64,000 bases of DNA from positions 2,666,001 to 2,730,000 of the forward strand of contig NZ_CP139969.1 of NCBI RefSeq assembly GCF_034424645.1. The letters run 5' to 3'. Made by a program: the position numbers and the translations under genes. The notes below the pieces were generated by a model. It did no database searches, was not told the DNA's origin, and worked only from the letters and a program-made list of their open reading frames with translations. Below are positions 53,793 through 62,899 of this stretch, one piece after another; within the stretch, counting starts at the first letter, position 1, and each line of letters begins with the position of its first letter. Origin of the DNA: Bordetella avium. GTDB taxonomy: Bacteria > Pseudomonadota > Gammaproteobacteria > Burkholderiales > Burkholderiaceae_B.

Positions 53793-54656
53793 TCAGCCCT
53801 CGTAGCGCCGTCCCCGCTCCAGCAGCTCGGGCGTACCAATGACCGCGTTCAAGCCGTCGAAATCCAGCATGCTCTCGCGCCACGGCGCAGTCGTGCCGTG
53901 CTGGCGCAGGCTGGCGTAATAGCCCTGCAAGGTGTGCGCCACAGCGCGCGCCGTGCCGCCCGGGAAGATCACGATGCGGAATCCCAGCGCGGCCAGGGCG
54001 TCGGCGTTTTGCACCGGGGTCTTGCCGCCTTCGACCATATTGGCCAGCAAGGGAGCGCGATGCGCAAACCGGCTGCACGCCGCCTGCATCTGCTCGGGGG
54101 TGCGCAGCGCTTCGATGAATAGCGCATCCGCGCCCGCTTCCAGATACGACTCGGCGCGATCCAGCGCGGCTTCCAGGCCTTCCACGGCCAAGGCATCGGT
54201 GCGCGCCAGGATCAAGGTCGAGGCATGGACGCGCGCATCCGCTGCGGCTCGCAGTTTGCCGCGCATTTCTGCCGCAGGAATCACGCTCTTGCCGTCCAGG
54301 TGACCGCAGCGCTTGGGAGAGGTCTGATCCTCCAACTGGATCATGGCGGCGCCCGCGCGCTCCAGGCCGCGCACCGTGCGCTGCGTGTTCAAGGCGTTGC
54401 CAAAACCCGTATCCGCATCGACGATGACGGGCGTTGCCACCCGCTCGGTGATGCGGGCCAGCGTGTCCTCAACTTCGCTATAAGTGGTCAGCCCGATGTC
54501 CGAGCGGCCCAACCGCGCATAAGCGATCGAAGCGCCCGACAGATACAAGGCCCCGAATCCCGCCTGCTCGGCGATCAACGCAGACAAGGCGTCGTAAACG
54601 CCGGGAGCCAGCACGGCGCCGCCGGCCAGCTGTGCTTGCAGATTCTGTTTTTGCAT
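53793..54656 (-). CDS. Isocitrate lyase/PEP mutase family lyase (2-methylisocitrate lyase-like)
   Basis: The product is 287 residues from the ATG giving MQKQNLQAQLAGGAV. The Mg-binding DADTGFGN (D80, D82) and the loop QLEDQTSPKRCGHLDGK with C117 are present. The KRCG/KKCG Cys is the catalytic acid of isocitrate, methylisocitrate and 2,3-dimethylmalate lyases and is absent from oxaloacetate decarboxylases, so a C-C lyase of a 2-hydroxy-dicarboxylate is favoured. It is the last gene of the minus-strand cluster, directly after the flavoprotein gene. Confidence 0.88.
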   Translation of the reverse strand: MQKQNLQAQLAGGAVLAPGVYDALSALIAEQAGFGALYLSGASIAYARLGRSDIGLTTYSEVEDTLARITERVATPVIVDADTGFGNALNTQRTVRGLERAGAAMIQLEDQTSPKRCGHLDGKSVIPAAEMRGKLRAAADARVHASTLILARTDALAVEGLEAALDRAESYLEAGADALFIEALRTPEQMQAACSRFAHRAPLLANMVEGGKTPVQNADALAALGFRIVIFPGGTARAVAHTLQGYYASLRQHGTTAPWRESMLDFDGLNAVIGTPELLERGRRYEG

Positions 54657-54669
54657 GGTCAGTTGTATC

Positions 54670-56067
54670 CTAGGAAAACTCGCGGCCCAGCAAGGATGCG
54701 GCCGTCGCGGCGGCGATATGGCCGCCCGCCACGGCGCTGAGCAGGCCGTTGCCAGACAGATAGCCGGACACCTCATTACCCGATACGCCGCGTGCGGCGC
54801 CGCCCGCGGCCAGCAGGTTCGGCAGCGCCCTGCCCGCCTGATCCAGCACGCGGCAATGCGCATCGATGTCCAGCCCGCCCTGCGTATGGAAGAGCGCGCC
54901 AGTCACCTTGACGGCGTGGTAGGGCGCCAGCAAGGCGCGCTCGAAGCGCCGGCCGTGCGCGTCGGAGATGCCGGGCGCCGCGTCCGCCAGGGTCTGGCGC
55001 AACACGCCGGCGTCGCAGCCGATCAGCGCCGCCAACGCCGCGCTGTCCGCGCAGGTCTTGAGCGCCTGCCCCGCCTCGGCCTGGACAAAATCCGGAAAGC
55101 CGCGCGCCAGGGCCAGCGTACGGTCATCGAATACATTCCAGGCCACCCCGCCAGGCTGCGCCAGCACATGGACGGCGGCCTCGGAATAGCCATGGGTTTC
55201 GTCGTGGAAACGGCGTCCCTCGCGGTTGATCTGCACCCCGCCGTCCATCATCACGGCCCAGGAGATCAACGCGCCCTGGGGCGTGGCCCAGGAGCCGTGG
55301 CCCTGGTAGCCGCCCATGTCGGCCAGACGCGCGCCCAGCTGCGCGCCCCATTCGATGGCGCTGCCATCGTTGCCGACGTGGCCGCCGTAGACGGCCTCGC
55401 GCATGGCCGGCAAATGCTGGGCGACCATCGCCGCATTGCCGCCAAAGCCATTGCAGGCCAGCAGCAGCACGTCGCAGCCGATCACGTCGATAGAGCCGTC
55501 CGGCCGCTCGCAGCCTACTGCGGTGACGCGGCCGTCCTCGTCCGTCCAAATCTGCCGCGCCAGGGCGCGGGTCAGCAGATAGGCGCCGGCCTGCGTGGCG
55601 GCGCGCTCTAGCGCGGCGACCAGGGCCGCGCCGGTGCGCTCAGGCAGGGTGTGCATGCGGCGGGCGGTGTGGCCCGGATAAAGAAAGCCATCGAGCACCT
55701 CGAAGGTCAGGCCATGGCGCGCCAGATTGTCCAAGGCGGCGGCGGACGCGCCCGCGTAGGCGGCGACCAGATGCTCTGCCGCCGCGCCGCCGGCCTTGGC
55801 CTGTATGTCCGCGACAAAGCGCAGCGCGTCGTCCTCGATGCCGGCAGCATGCTGGGCCGCCGATCCCGCTGCGGGAATAAAACCCGAGGACAAGGCGGTA
55901 GAGCCGCTGGGCGCGGCATCGCGCTCGATCAGCACGGTTTCGATGCCGGCATCGGCCAGGCGCAGCGCAGCGGTCAAGCCGCAGGCGCCCGCGCCGATGA
56001 TGGCTATCGGCACATGCACCGTGACCGCGTCGGGCGCGGCCCCGCGCAGGACCTGTGGCGCGCTCAC
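54670..56067 (-). CDS. FAD-dependent oxidoreductase, fumarate reductase/tricarballylate dehydrogenase-like
   Basis: The 465-residue flavoprotein has an N-terminal FAD motif (IAIIGAGACGLTAALRLADAG then LIERD), a capping domain (~230-350) and the family C-terminus ALFHTQGGLDIDAHCRVLDQAGRALPNLLAAGGAARGVSG then GYLSGNGLLSAV. This is the fold of fumarate reductases, 3-ketosteroid dehydrogenases and tricarballylate dehydrogenase (TcuA). There is no signal peptide, so it is probably cytoplasmic. Its place between a hydrolase and a lyase fits dehydrogenation of a saturated dicarboxylate to the alkene. It overlaps the upstream gene by four bases. Confidence 0.88.
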   Translation of the reverse strand: MSAPQVLRGAAPDAVTVHVPIAIIGAGACGLTAALRLADAGIETVLIERDAAPSGSTALSSGFIPAAGSAAQHAAGIEDDALRFVADIQAKAGGAAAEHLVAAYAGASAAALDNLARHGLTFEVLDGFLYPGHTARRMHTLPERTGAALVAALERAATQAGAYLLTRALARQIWTDEDGRVTAVGCERPDGSIDVIGCDVLLLACNGFGGNAAMVAQHLPAMREAVYGGHVGNDGSAIEWGAQLGARLADMGGYQGHGSWATPQGALISWAVMMDGGVQINREGRRFHDETHGYSEAAVHVLAQPGGVAWNVFDDRTLALARGFPDFVQAEAGQALKTCADSAALAALIGCDAGVLRQTLADAAPGISDAHGRRFERALLAPYHAVKVTGALFHTQGGLDIDAHCRVLDQAGRALPNLLAAGGAARGVSGNEVSGYLSGNGLLSAVAGGHIAAATAASLLGREFS

Positions 56068-56672
56068 GAGGCCAACCTGCCGAGCAAATCCTGGCAGGAC
56101 AGCACGTCGGCCACGGTGCGCAGATCCGCCAACGCGGCGTCGTGCATGGCCGGTGTGGGCGCCGCGCAGCCATCAGCCAGCACCGCCACGTGGTAGTCGC
56201 GCATATGGGCGTCGCGCGCCGTGCTGGCAACGCCGCCGTTGGTGACGATGCCGGCGATCACCACGCTGGAAATGCCGGCGCGGCGCAACACCCAGTCCAG
56301 CTGGGTGTTGAAGAAGGCGGAATACGCCACTTTCCAGACCGACACGTCCACCAACCCGTCCAGCTCCGACACATTGGCCTGTCCCGGCGAACCGGCGACG
56401 AAATCGCCCTTGCGCAGGAAGGGACGTAGCTGCCTTAGGTGAGGCGAGATCATGGGTTCGCCCTGCGCGTCCGGCCACAGGGTGAACTGGCTGGCCGCCA
56501 CAAAGCCGCCCTGCTGCTTGAGCGCGCGGGCCACGGGCGCCACGCGGGCCGGCAGGGCGCGCGCCTGCGGGCTGACCGCGCCGCCGCGGTCGTAAGCGCC
56601 GCCAGGCGCGAGGAAGTCGTTCTGCAGGTCGATGATGACCAGCGCGGTACTACGGGGGTCGAAGGCAGACAT
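56064..56672 (-). CDS. Isochorismatase-fold hydrolase lacking the catalytic Cys
   Basis: The product is 202 residues from an ATG preceded by AGGAG at six bases. The fold signature is present: D15 in LVIIDLQNDF and K114 in VWKVAYSAF. At the nucleophile position, where amidases have Cys in a GxxTNxCVxxTA motif, this protein reads GIVTNGGVASTARDA, with Gly147. In amidases of this fold (N-carbamoylsarcosine or maleamate amidohydrolase) the Cys is essential, while true isochorismatases do without it. A standard 'cysteine hydrolase' label is therefore doubtful. It overlaps the flavoprotein gene and follows hyuA. Confidence 0.85.
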   Translation of the reverse strand: MSAFDPRSTALVIIDLQNDFLAPGGAYDRGGAVSPQARALPARVAPVARALKQQGGFVAASQFTLWPDAQGEPMISPHLRQLRPFLRKGDFVAGSPGQANVSELDGLVDVSVWKVAYSAFFNTQLDWVLRRAGISSVVIAGIVTNGGVASTARDAHMRDYHVAVLADGCAAPTPAMHDAALADLRTVADVLSCQDLLGRLAS

Positions 56673-56697
56673 GGGCCGCTCCTGGGATGGGTTCACA

Positions 56698-58743
56698 CTA
56701 GGCCTGGCGGGCGATCAGCAGATTGCCCAGGGTATCCACCTGGCCGACAAAGCCCGGCTCGATCCAGATCGTGGTGTCCGGCTGCTCCAGAATGGCGGGC
56801 CCCGCCACTTCGGCGCCTACCGGCAGGTCCAGGCGGGCGTAGCGCACGGCGTCATGCCATTGCCCGTCGTGGAAGACGGCTTGCGTGCCCAGCGCGGCTG
56901 GCATCTCGGTGCTGGTCGGGGCCAGCAGTGCCAGGTCGAACTTGGGCCGCTGGCCGATGCGCGCATAACGCAGGTTCAGGATGCGCACCGCGATGCCTTC
57001 CAAGCTGCGGCCGAAGGCGGCGCGGTAGGCGCGATCGAAGGCCGCGCCGATGCCGGCGCGGTGCAGCTCGCCGCGGCCGATTTCCACCCGCACGGTATGG
57101 CTCTGGCCGACGTACAACATATCCAGCTCGATGCTTTCGTGTATGCCCTCGAAGCTCACGCCGGCGGAATCCAGCCGCTCCTGGCAGGCCAGCGCCAGGC
57201 CGTCGATGCGGGCAAGCAGATCGTCCGCGTCCAGCGCATCCAGCGCCACGTTCAGCGTCTGTACGCCATCATGACGCATATCCGCCATGACGCAGCCCAG
57301 GGCCGAGGTGACGCCCGGATAGCGCGGCACGATGCCGCGGGCGGCATCCACCTCATTCATCATGGCGCAGACATGCAGCGCGCCGCCGCCGCCAAACGGC
57401 ATATAAGCGAATTTGCGCGGATCATGGCCGCGCTCGATGGACACGACGCGGATCGCGCCCGCCATCTTGGCATTAGCCACGGTCAAGATGGCCTCGGCCG
57501 CAGCATGCACGTCCAGACCCAGCGGCTTGGCCACGTGCTCCTCGATGGCGGCGCGCGCCAACTCCACGTCCATCTGCGCCAGCAGGCCACCGCCCAGCGG
57601 GCGCTCGGCCGCGATGCGACCCAGCAGCACGTTGGCGTCGGTCACGGTGGGCCGGGTATTGCCCCGGCCATAGCAGGCCGGCCCCGGGATGCTGCCGGCG
57701 GACTCGGGGCCCACCTGCAGCAAGCCGCCCGCGTCCACGCTGGCGATCGAGCCGCCGCCCGCGCCTATGGTCTCGATCTGAATCATAGGCGCGCGCACCA
57801 CCATGCCGAAGTCGATGGCGGTCTGCGCGGACAGCGAGGCATTCCCGCCCGCCACCAGCGACACGTCGAACGAAGTGCCGCCCATATCGCCGCTGACTAC
57901 GTTAGGAAAGCCGGCGGCGCGCGCGATAGCGGCGCAGGCGATCACGCCCGCTGCCGGTCCGGACAGCGCGGTGCGCACCGGCACGTCGCAGGCAGTCTGG
58001 CGCGACATCACGCCGCCGTTGCTCTGCACCACCAGCAGCTCGCCGCCGAAGCCGTTGTCTTTCAGGTCCGATTCCAGCCGGATCAGATAGCTGCCCACCA
58101 CCGGTTGCAGCGAAGCGTTGAGCGCCGCCGTGGAACAACGCTCGAATTCGCGGATCTCGGGCAGCACCTCGGTCGCGGCGGTGACATTGCCATTGGGCCA
58201 CAGCGCGCGCACGCAGGCCGCGGCCTGCGCCTCGTTGACGGGGTTGGCATAGGCATTGACGAAAAACAGGCAGACTGCGTCGCAGCCCTGCTCCAGCAAC
58301 TGCCGGGCCGCGGCCTCGACCTGGGCCAGGTCCACCGGCGTATGTACCGTACCGTCGGCCAGCACCCGTTCGTCGACCTCGAGCCGCAGATCACGCGGCA
58401 CCACAGGCTCATAGTTGCCGCGCAGGCCCCAGGTCTGGGGCCGGTCGCGCCGGCGCATTTCCAGCACGTCGCGAAAGCCCGCCGTGGTAATGATGCCGGT
58501 ACGCGCCACCTTGCGTTCCAGCAGCGCGTTGGTGCCCACCGTGGTGCCGTGCACGATGGTGGCGATGGCGTTCGCGCCATCGGCCACGCGGGCAATGCCA
58601 TTCATAAAGCCGCGCGCTTCCTCGCCACGGGTCGAAGGCACCTTCACTACGCGGGCGCTGCCTGCGGCTTCGTCCAGCACGAATATATCCGTAAACGTGC
58701 CGCCCACGTCCACGCCTACCACCAAGCCTTGTGCCGCGCTCAT
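56698..58743 (-). CDS. hyuA: Hydantoinase/oxoprolinase subunit A
   Basis: The 681-residue protein has the ATP-binding VVGVDVGGTFTDIFVLDE start and the HGTTVGTNALLERK segment. A central hydantoinase_A domain follows, with SGDMGGTSFDVSLVAGG and GAGGGSIASVDAGGLLQVGPESAGS. With HyuB it forms an enzyme that opens cyclic amides such as N-methylhydantoin or 5-oxoproline using ATP; some relatives are carboxylases of acetone or acetophenone. It overlaps hyuB by four bases. The substrate is not evident. Confidence 0.92.
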   Translation of the reverse strand: MSAAQGLVVGVDVGGTFTDIFVLDEAAGSARVVKVPSTRGEEARGFMNGIARVADGANAIATIVHGTTVGTNALLERKVARTGIITTAGFRDVLEMRRRDRPQTWGLRGNYEPVVPRDLRLEVDERVLADGTVHTPVDLAQVEAAARQLLEQGCDAVCLFFVNAYANPVNEAQAAACVRALWPNGNVTAATEVLPEIREFERCSTAALNASLQPVVGSYLIRLESDLKDNGFGGELLVVQSNGGVMSRQTACDVPVRTALSGPAAGVIACAAIARAAGFPNVVSGDMGGTSFDVSLVAGGNASLSAQTAIDFGMVVRAPMIQIETIGAGGGSIASVDAGGLLQVGPESAGSIPGPACYGRGNTRPTVTDANVLLGRIAAERPLGGGLLAQMDVELARAAIEEHVAKPLGLDVHAAAEAILTVANAKMAGAIRVVSIERGHDPRKFAYMPFGGGGALHVCAMMNEVDAARGIVPRYPGVTSALGCVMADMRHDGVQTLNVALDALDADDLLARIDGLALACQERLDSAGVSFEGIHESIELDMLYVGQSHTVRVEIGRGELHRAGIGAAFDRAYRAAFGRSLEGIAVRILNLRYARIGQRPKFDLALLAPTSTEMPAALGTQAVFHDGQWHDAVRYARLDLPVGAEVAGPAILEQPDTTIWIEPGFVGQVDTLGNLLIARQA

Positions 58744-60410
58744 GCCGCCTGCTCCTTCAGATTTTCACCCACATAACCCATCTTGCGGTCGTGCTCGCGC
58801 GCCGCCTGCGTGCGCGCGGCAGGCTCGCCGTAGCCGCCCCCGCCTGGCGTCTCCAGACGCACCCGCTCACCGCGCTTGAGCTGGATGCCCCGCATCTTCG
58901 AACTCATGGGTGGGGTCTGCCAACCGCCGTCCTGCTGATAGCGAAACACGTTCAGCGCCGCGTCCCCGCCACCGGCAATGCCCTTGGGCTCGCTGCGGCC
59001 GCGCTCGCCGAAGATGAAGGCCTCGGCGCTGTCTTCCAGCAATTCGATTTCATAGATGGCGCCCAGCCCGCCGCGGTGCTGGCCGTCGCCCGCCGAATCC
59101 GGCCGCAGCGCCCATTGGGTGAAACGCACGGGATAGGCCGCTTCTAGGATCTCTAGCGGCGGGATAGTGGCCGTAGAGATGGGCGCGTTGCCGTGGCTGA
59201 GCCCATCGCCGTCCGAATGGCCGCCATGGCCGCCGCCAAAGAAGCTGAACATCACCCAGCGCTGGCCGCGTCGGGCTTCATCGCTGCGATAGCCGGCGAT
59301 CGACAAGGCATTGATGGTGCCGTAGGCCTGCGCCAGCGCACGGCCGGGCTCGGCCTGGGCCATGGCGCAGAAGATCACGTCGATCATGCGCAGGATGGTT
59401 TCGGTATAGCCGCCCACCGGCCGCGGGCGGTCGGCCGAGATCACCAGGCCGTCCGGCAGCACCACCTCCACCGCGTCCAGCACGCCGGCATTGGCCGGCA
59501 CGTCCGGAAAAAGATGCTTCAAGGCGACATAGCAGGCCGCGATCGCCGTGGCGCGAGAGATGTTCACCGGGCCGGCGCAGGCCGGCGAGGTGCCGGTGAA
59601 ATCCAGCGTCAGGCGTTCGCCGTCGACCCTGAGCTTGAGCGCGATGCGCAAGGGCTGGTCGCGCACGCCGTCGTTGTCCAGCATGTCCTCGAAGGCGTAC
59701 TCGCCGTCGGGCAGCCGCGAGATATGGTCGCGCATCAGGCGGCGCGCCCGCTCGCGCAAGGTGTCCAGCGACTCCAGCACGGTGGCGTCGCCATATTCAT
59801 CGAGCAAGCCGTCCAGCCGGCCCGCCCCCAGCTCCAGCGCTGCCAGCTGGCCGTTCAAGTCGCCCCACAGGCTGTCGGGCAGGCGGGTATTCGCCTTCAG
59901 AATGGCCAGCACATCCAAGTCCAGCACGCCGGCGCGCACGATGCGCACCGGCGGAATCTGCACGGCTTCCTGCCAGCACTCGGTGGCGGCCGGGTTGTAG
60001 TTGCCCGGCACGGCGCCGCCCACGTCGTGCCAATGGGCCGCCGACGCCAGAAAGCAGAACAGCTTGCCGCCACGGAATACCGGACGCACCAGTTTGAAAT
60101 CATTGGCGTGGGTGCCGCCTTCATAGGGATCGTTGAACAGCCATACGTCGCCGTCGACCATGCCGCCGCGCTCGGCGGCCGCCTTGGCAGCGGCCTTGAC
60201 GGCGAAGGCCATCGCGCCCACGAACACCGGCAGGCCGGACTTGCCCTGCACCAGCGTGGCGCCTGTGGCTGCGTCGTACATGCCATGGCAGGCGTCATGA
60301 GCTTCGGCGATGATGGGATTGAACGCGCTGCGGTACAGCGTGGCGTCCATTTCGTCCGCAATCTGTTCCAGGCGGCCCTTGAGGACCGCGAGTGTGACGG
60401 GATCTAGCAT
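58740..60410 (-). CDS. hyuB: Hydantoinase/oxoprolinase subunit B
   Basis: The 556-residue protein begins LDPVTLAVLKGRLEQIADEMDATLYRSAFNPIIAEAHD, the HyuB family start. It has NDPYEGGTHANDFKLVRPVF, the DFTGTSPACAGPVNISRATAIAACYVALK segment and the C-terminal TPGGGGYGEP motif. It pairs with HyuA encoded immediately downstream. The gene begins ten bases after the aconitase-type small subunit gene, so ring opening and the hydratase are co-expressed. Confidence 0.93.
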   Translation of the reverse strand: MLDPVTLAVLKGRLEQIADEMDATLYRSAFNPIIAEAHDACHGMYDAATGATLVQGKSGLPVFVGAMAFAVKAAAKAAAERGGMVDGDVWLFNDPYEGGTHANDFKLVRPVFRGGKLFCFLASAAHWHDVGGAVPGNYNPAATECWQEAVQIPPVRIVRAGVLDLDVLAILKANTRLPDSLWGDLNGQLAALELGAGRLDGLLDEYGDATVLESLDTLRERARRLMRDHISRLPDGEYAFEDMLDNDGVRDQPLRIALKLRVDGERLTLDFTGTSPACAGPVNISRATAIAACYVALKHLFPDVPANAGVLDAVEVVLPDGLVISADRPRPVGGYTETILRMIDVIFCAMAQAEPGRALAQAYGTINALSIAGYRSDEARRGQRWVMFSFFGGGHGGHSDGDGLSHGNAPISTATIPPLEILEAAYPVRFTQWALRPDSAGDGQHRGGLGAIYEIELLEDSAEAFIFGERGRSEPKGIAGGGDAALNVFRYQQDGGWQTPPMSSKMRGIQLKRGERVRLETPGGGGYGEPAARTQAAREHDRKMGYVGENLKEQAA

Positions 60411-60420
60411 GATGTCCTTC

Positions 60421-60921
60421 CTAATGAGTCTTGCGCTGTTTCAGCAGATTCAGCAGTCCGCCGGCCTGCACCATTTCCAGCAGGAAGGCGGGCACGGTGT
60501 CGCAATGCAGTTCTGGGGCTTGGCCCCCGGCGCGGCGGATGCGGCCGGCGGCGGGGTCCAGGGAGATGCGTTCACCCTCTTGCAGGGTTTCGGCCTGCTC
60601 GCAGGTCAGCAGCAGCAGGCCCACGTTGAAGGCATTGCGGAAGTACAGGCCGTTGATGGACGGCGCGACGACCGCAGCGACGCCCAGGCGCACCAGCGCC
60701 GCTGCCGCCTGCTCGCGCGAGGAGCCGATGCCGAAGTTGGGCCCCGCCACCAGCACGTCGCCAGGCCGGACATTGGCGGCGAACTCGGGCCGCACCCGTT
60801 GCAGGCAATGGCGCGCGATCTCGTCGATGCCGAACTTCATGTAGGCGCCCGGCGCCAGCGCGTCAGTGTCGATATCCGCGCCCACGCGCCAGACGCGGTG
60901 CGTCACAGACTGCTCGCTCAT
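60421..60921 (-). CDS. Aconitase-family hydratase small subunit (LeuD-like)
   Basis: The 166-residue protein has the swivel-domain motifs of LeuD: HRVWRVGADIDTDALAPGAYM at the start and the substrate-binding GPNFGIGSSREQAAAALVRLGVAAVVAPSINGLYFRNAFNVGLLLL. It forms a dehydratase/hydratase with the large subunit encoded upstream. Real leucine-pathway LeuD lies with leuB; here there is no leuB, so a catabolic role such as hydration of maleate, citraconate or dimethylmaleate is likelier. Confidence 0.9.
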   Translation of the reverse strand: MSEQSVTHRVWRVGADIDTDALAPGAYMKFGIDEIARHCLQRVRPEFAANVRPGDVLVAGPNFGIGSSREQAAAALVRLGVAAVVAPSINGLYFRNAFNVGLLLLTCEQAETLQEGERISLDPAAGRIRRAGGQAPELHCDTVPAFLLEMVQAGGLLNLLKQRKTH

Positions 60922-62186
60922 GCCATGAACTCCCGAGGATCGGCGATGCGGCCGGCCACCGCCGACGCCGCAACCGTATAAGGCGAAGCCAGGTAGACCT
61001 GGGCCGTTTCCGAGCCCATACGCCCCTTGAAATTACGCGCCGTGGTGGAAATGACGCTGGCGCCGTCGGGGATCGAGCCGCCATAGCCGGCGCAAGCGCC
61101 GCAGGACGTGGCCAACACGTCCGCGCCGGCCTCGCGCAGCGCCTGCATCACGCCTTCGGCTTCGGCCTGACGCTGATCCTGCTGGCTGGCCGGCGCCACC
61201 ATCAGCCGCATGCCGGCGGCCAACCGCCGGCCGCGCAGCACGCTGGCTGCGGCGCGCAGGTCCTCAAGCTTGGCGCCCGTGCAGGCGCCGATATAGGCGA
61301 CCTGCAGGGGCACGTCGGCATATTGATCTACGTCGCGGGCATTGGCCGGACTGTGCGGAGCGGCCACCTGCGGCGCCAGCGCCGCGGCGTCGAAATCCTG
61401 CCATTCGGCCGATACGCCTTCGTCACTGCACCAGCGCGCCAGATCCAGTTCCTCCGTCACGCCCGCCTCGCGCAAATAGGCCGCAGTCGTTTCGTCGGGC
61501 GCGATCAGGCCCACCTGCGAGCCCAGTTCGGCGCTCATGTTGGACAGGGTCATGCGCTCCTGCATGGACAGCGCGCGCACCGCTTCGCCGCAGAATTCCA
61601 CCGCCTGGTAGCGGCCGCCGTTCATGCCGTAGCGGCCTATCATGCGCAGCATCATGTCCTTGGCCGTCACGCCTTCCGCCAGGCGGCCGTTCCAGCGCAT
61701 CATGAGGGTCTGGGGCACCTTCACCCAGATCTGCCCGGTGACCGCCACGCCTAGCATCTCGGTGCTGCCGATGCCGAACATATAGGCGCCGAACGCGCCG
61801 CCGGTGGGCGAATGCGAGTCCCCGCCCACGCAGAACATGCCGGGGCGGATATGGCCGTGCTGCGGCACCACCACGTGGCAAATGCCAAGCGAGTCGTAGA
61901 CATTGGGCAGCCGCTGTTCGGCCGCCCAATCGCGCGCGATGCGCACGATGCGGCGCGACTCGTCATCGGATTCGGGCACGTAGTGGTCGATAACCAGCAC
62001 CACCTTTGATGGGTCCCACAGTTTGGCGCCCAGCTCCTCCAGCATGGGCTGCAGGCGGCGCGGGCCGCTAGAGTCATGGAACATGGCCAGGTCGACCGCA
62101 CAGGTGACGATCTCGCCCTCGGCGACGGACGAACGGCCACAGGCCGCCGCGATCAGCTTCTGGGCCAGCGATTGAGGCTCAGCCAT
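60918..62186 (-). CDS. Aconitase-family hydratase large subunit (LeuC-like), 4Fe-4S
   Basis: The 422-residue protein has three cluster-ligand cysteines, C302 in YIGACTGAK and C362/C365 in TSCGACAGYGG, and the active-site motif GDSHSPTGG (~122-130). The length fits the short two-subunit homoaconitase/3-isopropylmalate dehydratase type. It overlaps the small-subunit gene by four bases. In this cluster it probably adds water to an unsaturated di- or tricarboxylate made by the flavoprotein, giving the hydroxy acid for the lyase. Confidence 0.92.
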   Translation of the reverse strand: MAEPQSLAQKLIAAACGRSSVAEGEIVTCAVDLAMFHDSSGPRRLQPMLEELGAKLWDPSKVVLVIDHYVPESDDESRRIVRIARDWAAEQRLPNVYDSLGICHVVVPQHGHIRPGMFCVGGDSHSPTGGAFGAYMFGIGSTEMLGVAVTGQIWVKVPQTLMMRWNGRLAEGVTAKDMMLRMIGRYGMNGGRYQAVEFCGEAVRALSMQERMTLSNMSAELGSQVGLIAPDETTAAYLREAGVTEELDLARWCSDEGVSAEWQDFDAAALAPQVAAPHSPANARDVDQYADVPLQVAYIGACTGAKLEDLRAAASVLRGRRLAAGMRLMVAPASQQDQRQAEAEGVMQALREAGADVLATSCGACAGYGGSIPDGASVISTTARNFKGRMGSETAQVYLASPYTVAASAVAGRIADPREFMA

Positions 62187-62188
62187 CG

Positions 62189-62899
62189 CTACATCCCGAG
62201 ATAGGCCCGGCGCACGTCGTCGCTGGCCATCAGTTCCGAACAGGCGCCGCTATAGCGCACCGCCCCGTTTTCCAGCACATAGGCGCGCTGTCCCATCTCC
62301 AGGGACTGGCCCACGTTCTGCTCGACCAGCAGGATCGCCAGTCCCTCGCTATGCAGGCGTCCGATCAGGCCGAACAGCTCCTCGACCATCAGCGGCGACA
62401 GGCCCAGCGAAGGTTCGTCAAGGATCAGCAGGCGAGGCTCGGCCATCAGGCCCCGGCCGATCGCCAGCATCTGCTGTTCGCCGCCCGACATGGTGCCGGC
62501 CAGTTGCGCCAGGCGTTCACGCAGGCGCGGGAAGATGTGCAACACCTTCTCCAGATTGGCGGCGCGGCGCTCTCGTGCCCGGGTGAAAGAGCCCAGCTCG
62601 AGGTTTTCTCGCACGCTCAGGTTAGGAAACACGCGCCGGCCTTCCGGCACCTGGATCAGCCCGGCCTTGACCACCTCGCGGTAATGGCGGCCGGTCAGGT
62701 CCTGTCCCTCGAAGCGCACCGTGCCGCCCCAGGGCCGGCACAGCCCGCAAACCGTGTTGTTCAAGGTGGACTTGCCCACGCCGTTGCTGCCCAGCAGCAC
62801 CACGATCTCGCCCTGGTCCACCCGCAGGTCGATGCCGCGCAACACTTCCATGCGACCGTAGCCGGCGCGCAAGCCCTGGACTTCCAGCAGCGCGCTCAT
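62189..62899 (-). CDS. Liv-type ABC transporter ATPase (LivF-like)
   Basis: The product is 236 residues from the ATG giving MSALLEVQGLRAGYGRMEVL, which overlaps the LivG-like gene. Walker A is GSNGVGKS, signature MSGGEQQMLAIGRGL and Walker B LLILDEPSLGLSP. It is the second ATPase of an importer whose other parts lie upstream and partly beyond the window. Two bases separate it from the LeuC-like gene. Confidence 0.93.
   Translation of the reverse strand: MSALLEVQGLRAGYGRMEVLRGIDLRVDQGEIVVLLGSNGVGKSTLNNTVCGLCRPWGGTVRFEGQDLTGRHYREVVKAGLIQVPEGRRVFPNLSVRENLELGSFTRARERRAANLEKVLHIFPRLRERLAQLAGTMSGGEQQMLAIGRGLMAEPRLLILDEPSLGLSPLMVEELFGLIGRLHSEGLAILLVEQNVGQSLEMGQRAYVLENGAVRYSGACSELMASDDVRRAYLGM

Noticed and set aside
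56632..58776. 714-codon plus-strand open frame opposite hyuA
   Set aside because: Antisense to a conserved hydantoinase gene with no recognisable motifs of its own.
60421..62186. Housekeeping leuC/leuD of leucine synthesis
   Set aside because: No leuB or leuA nearby, and the pair sits between a Liv-type importer and hydantoinase genes, so a catabolic hydratase is more likely.
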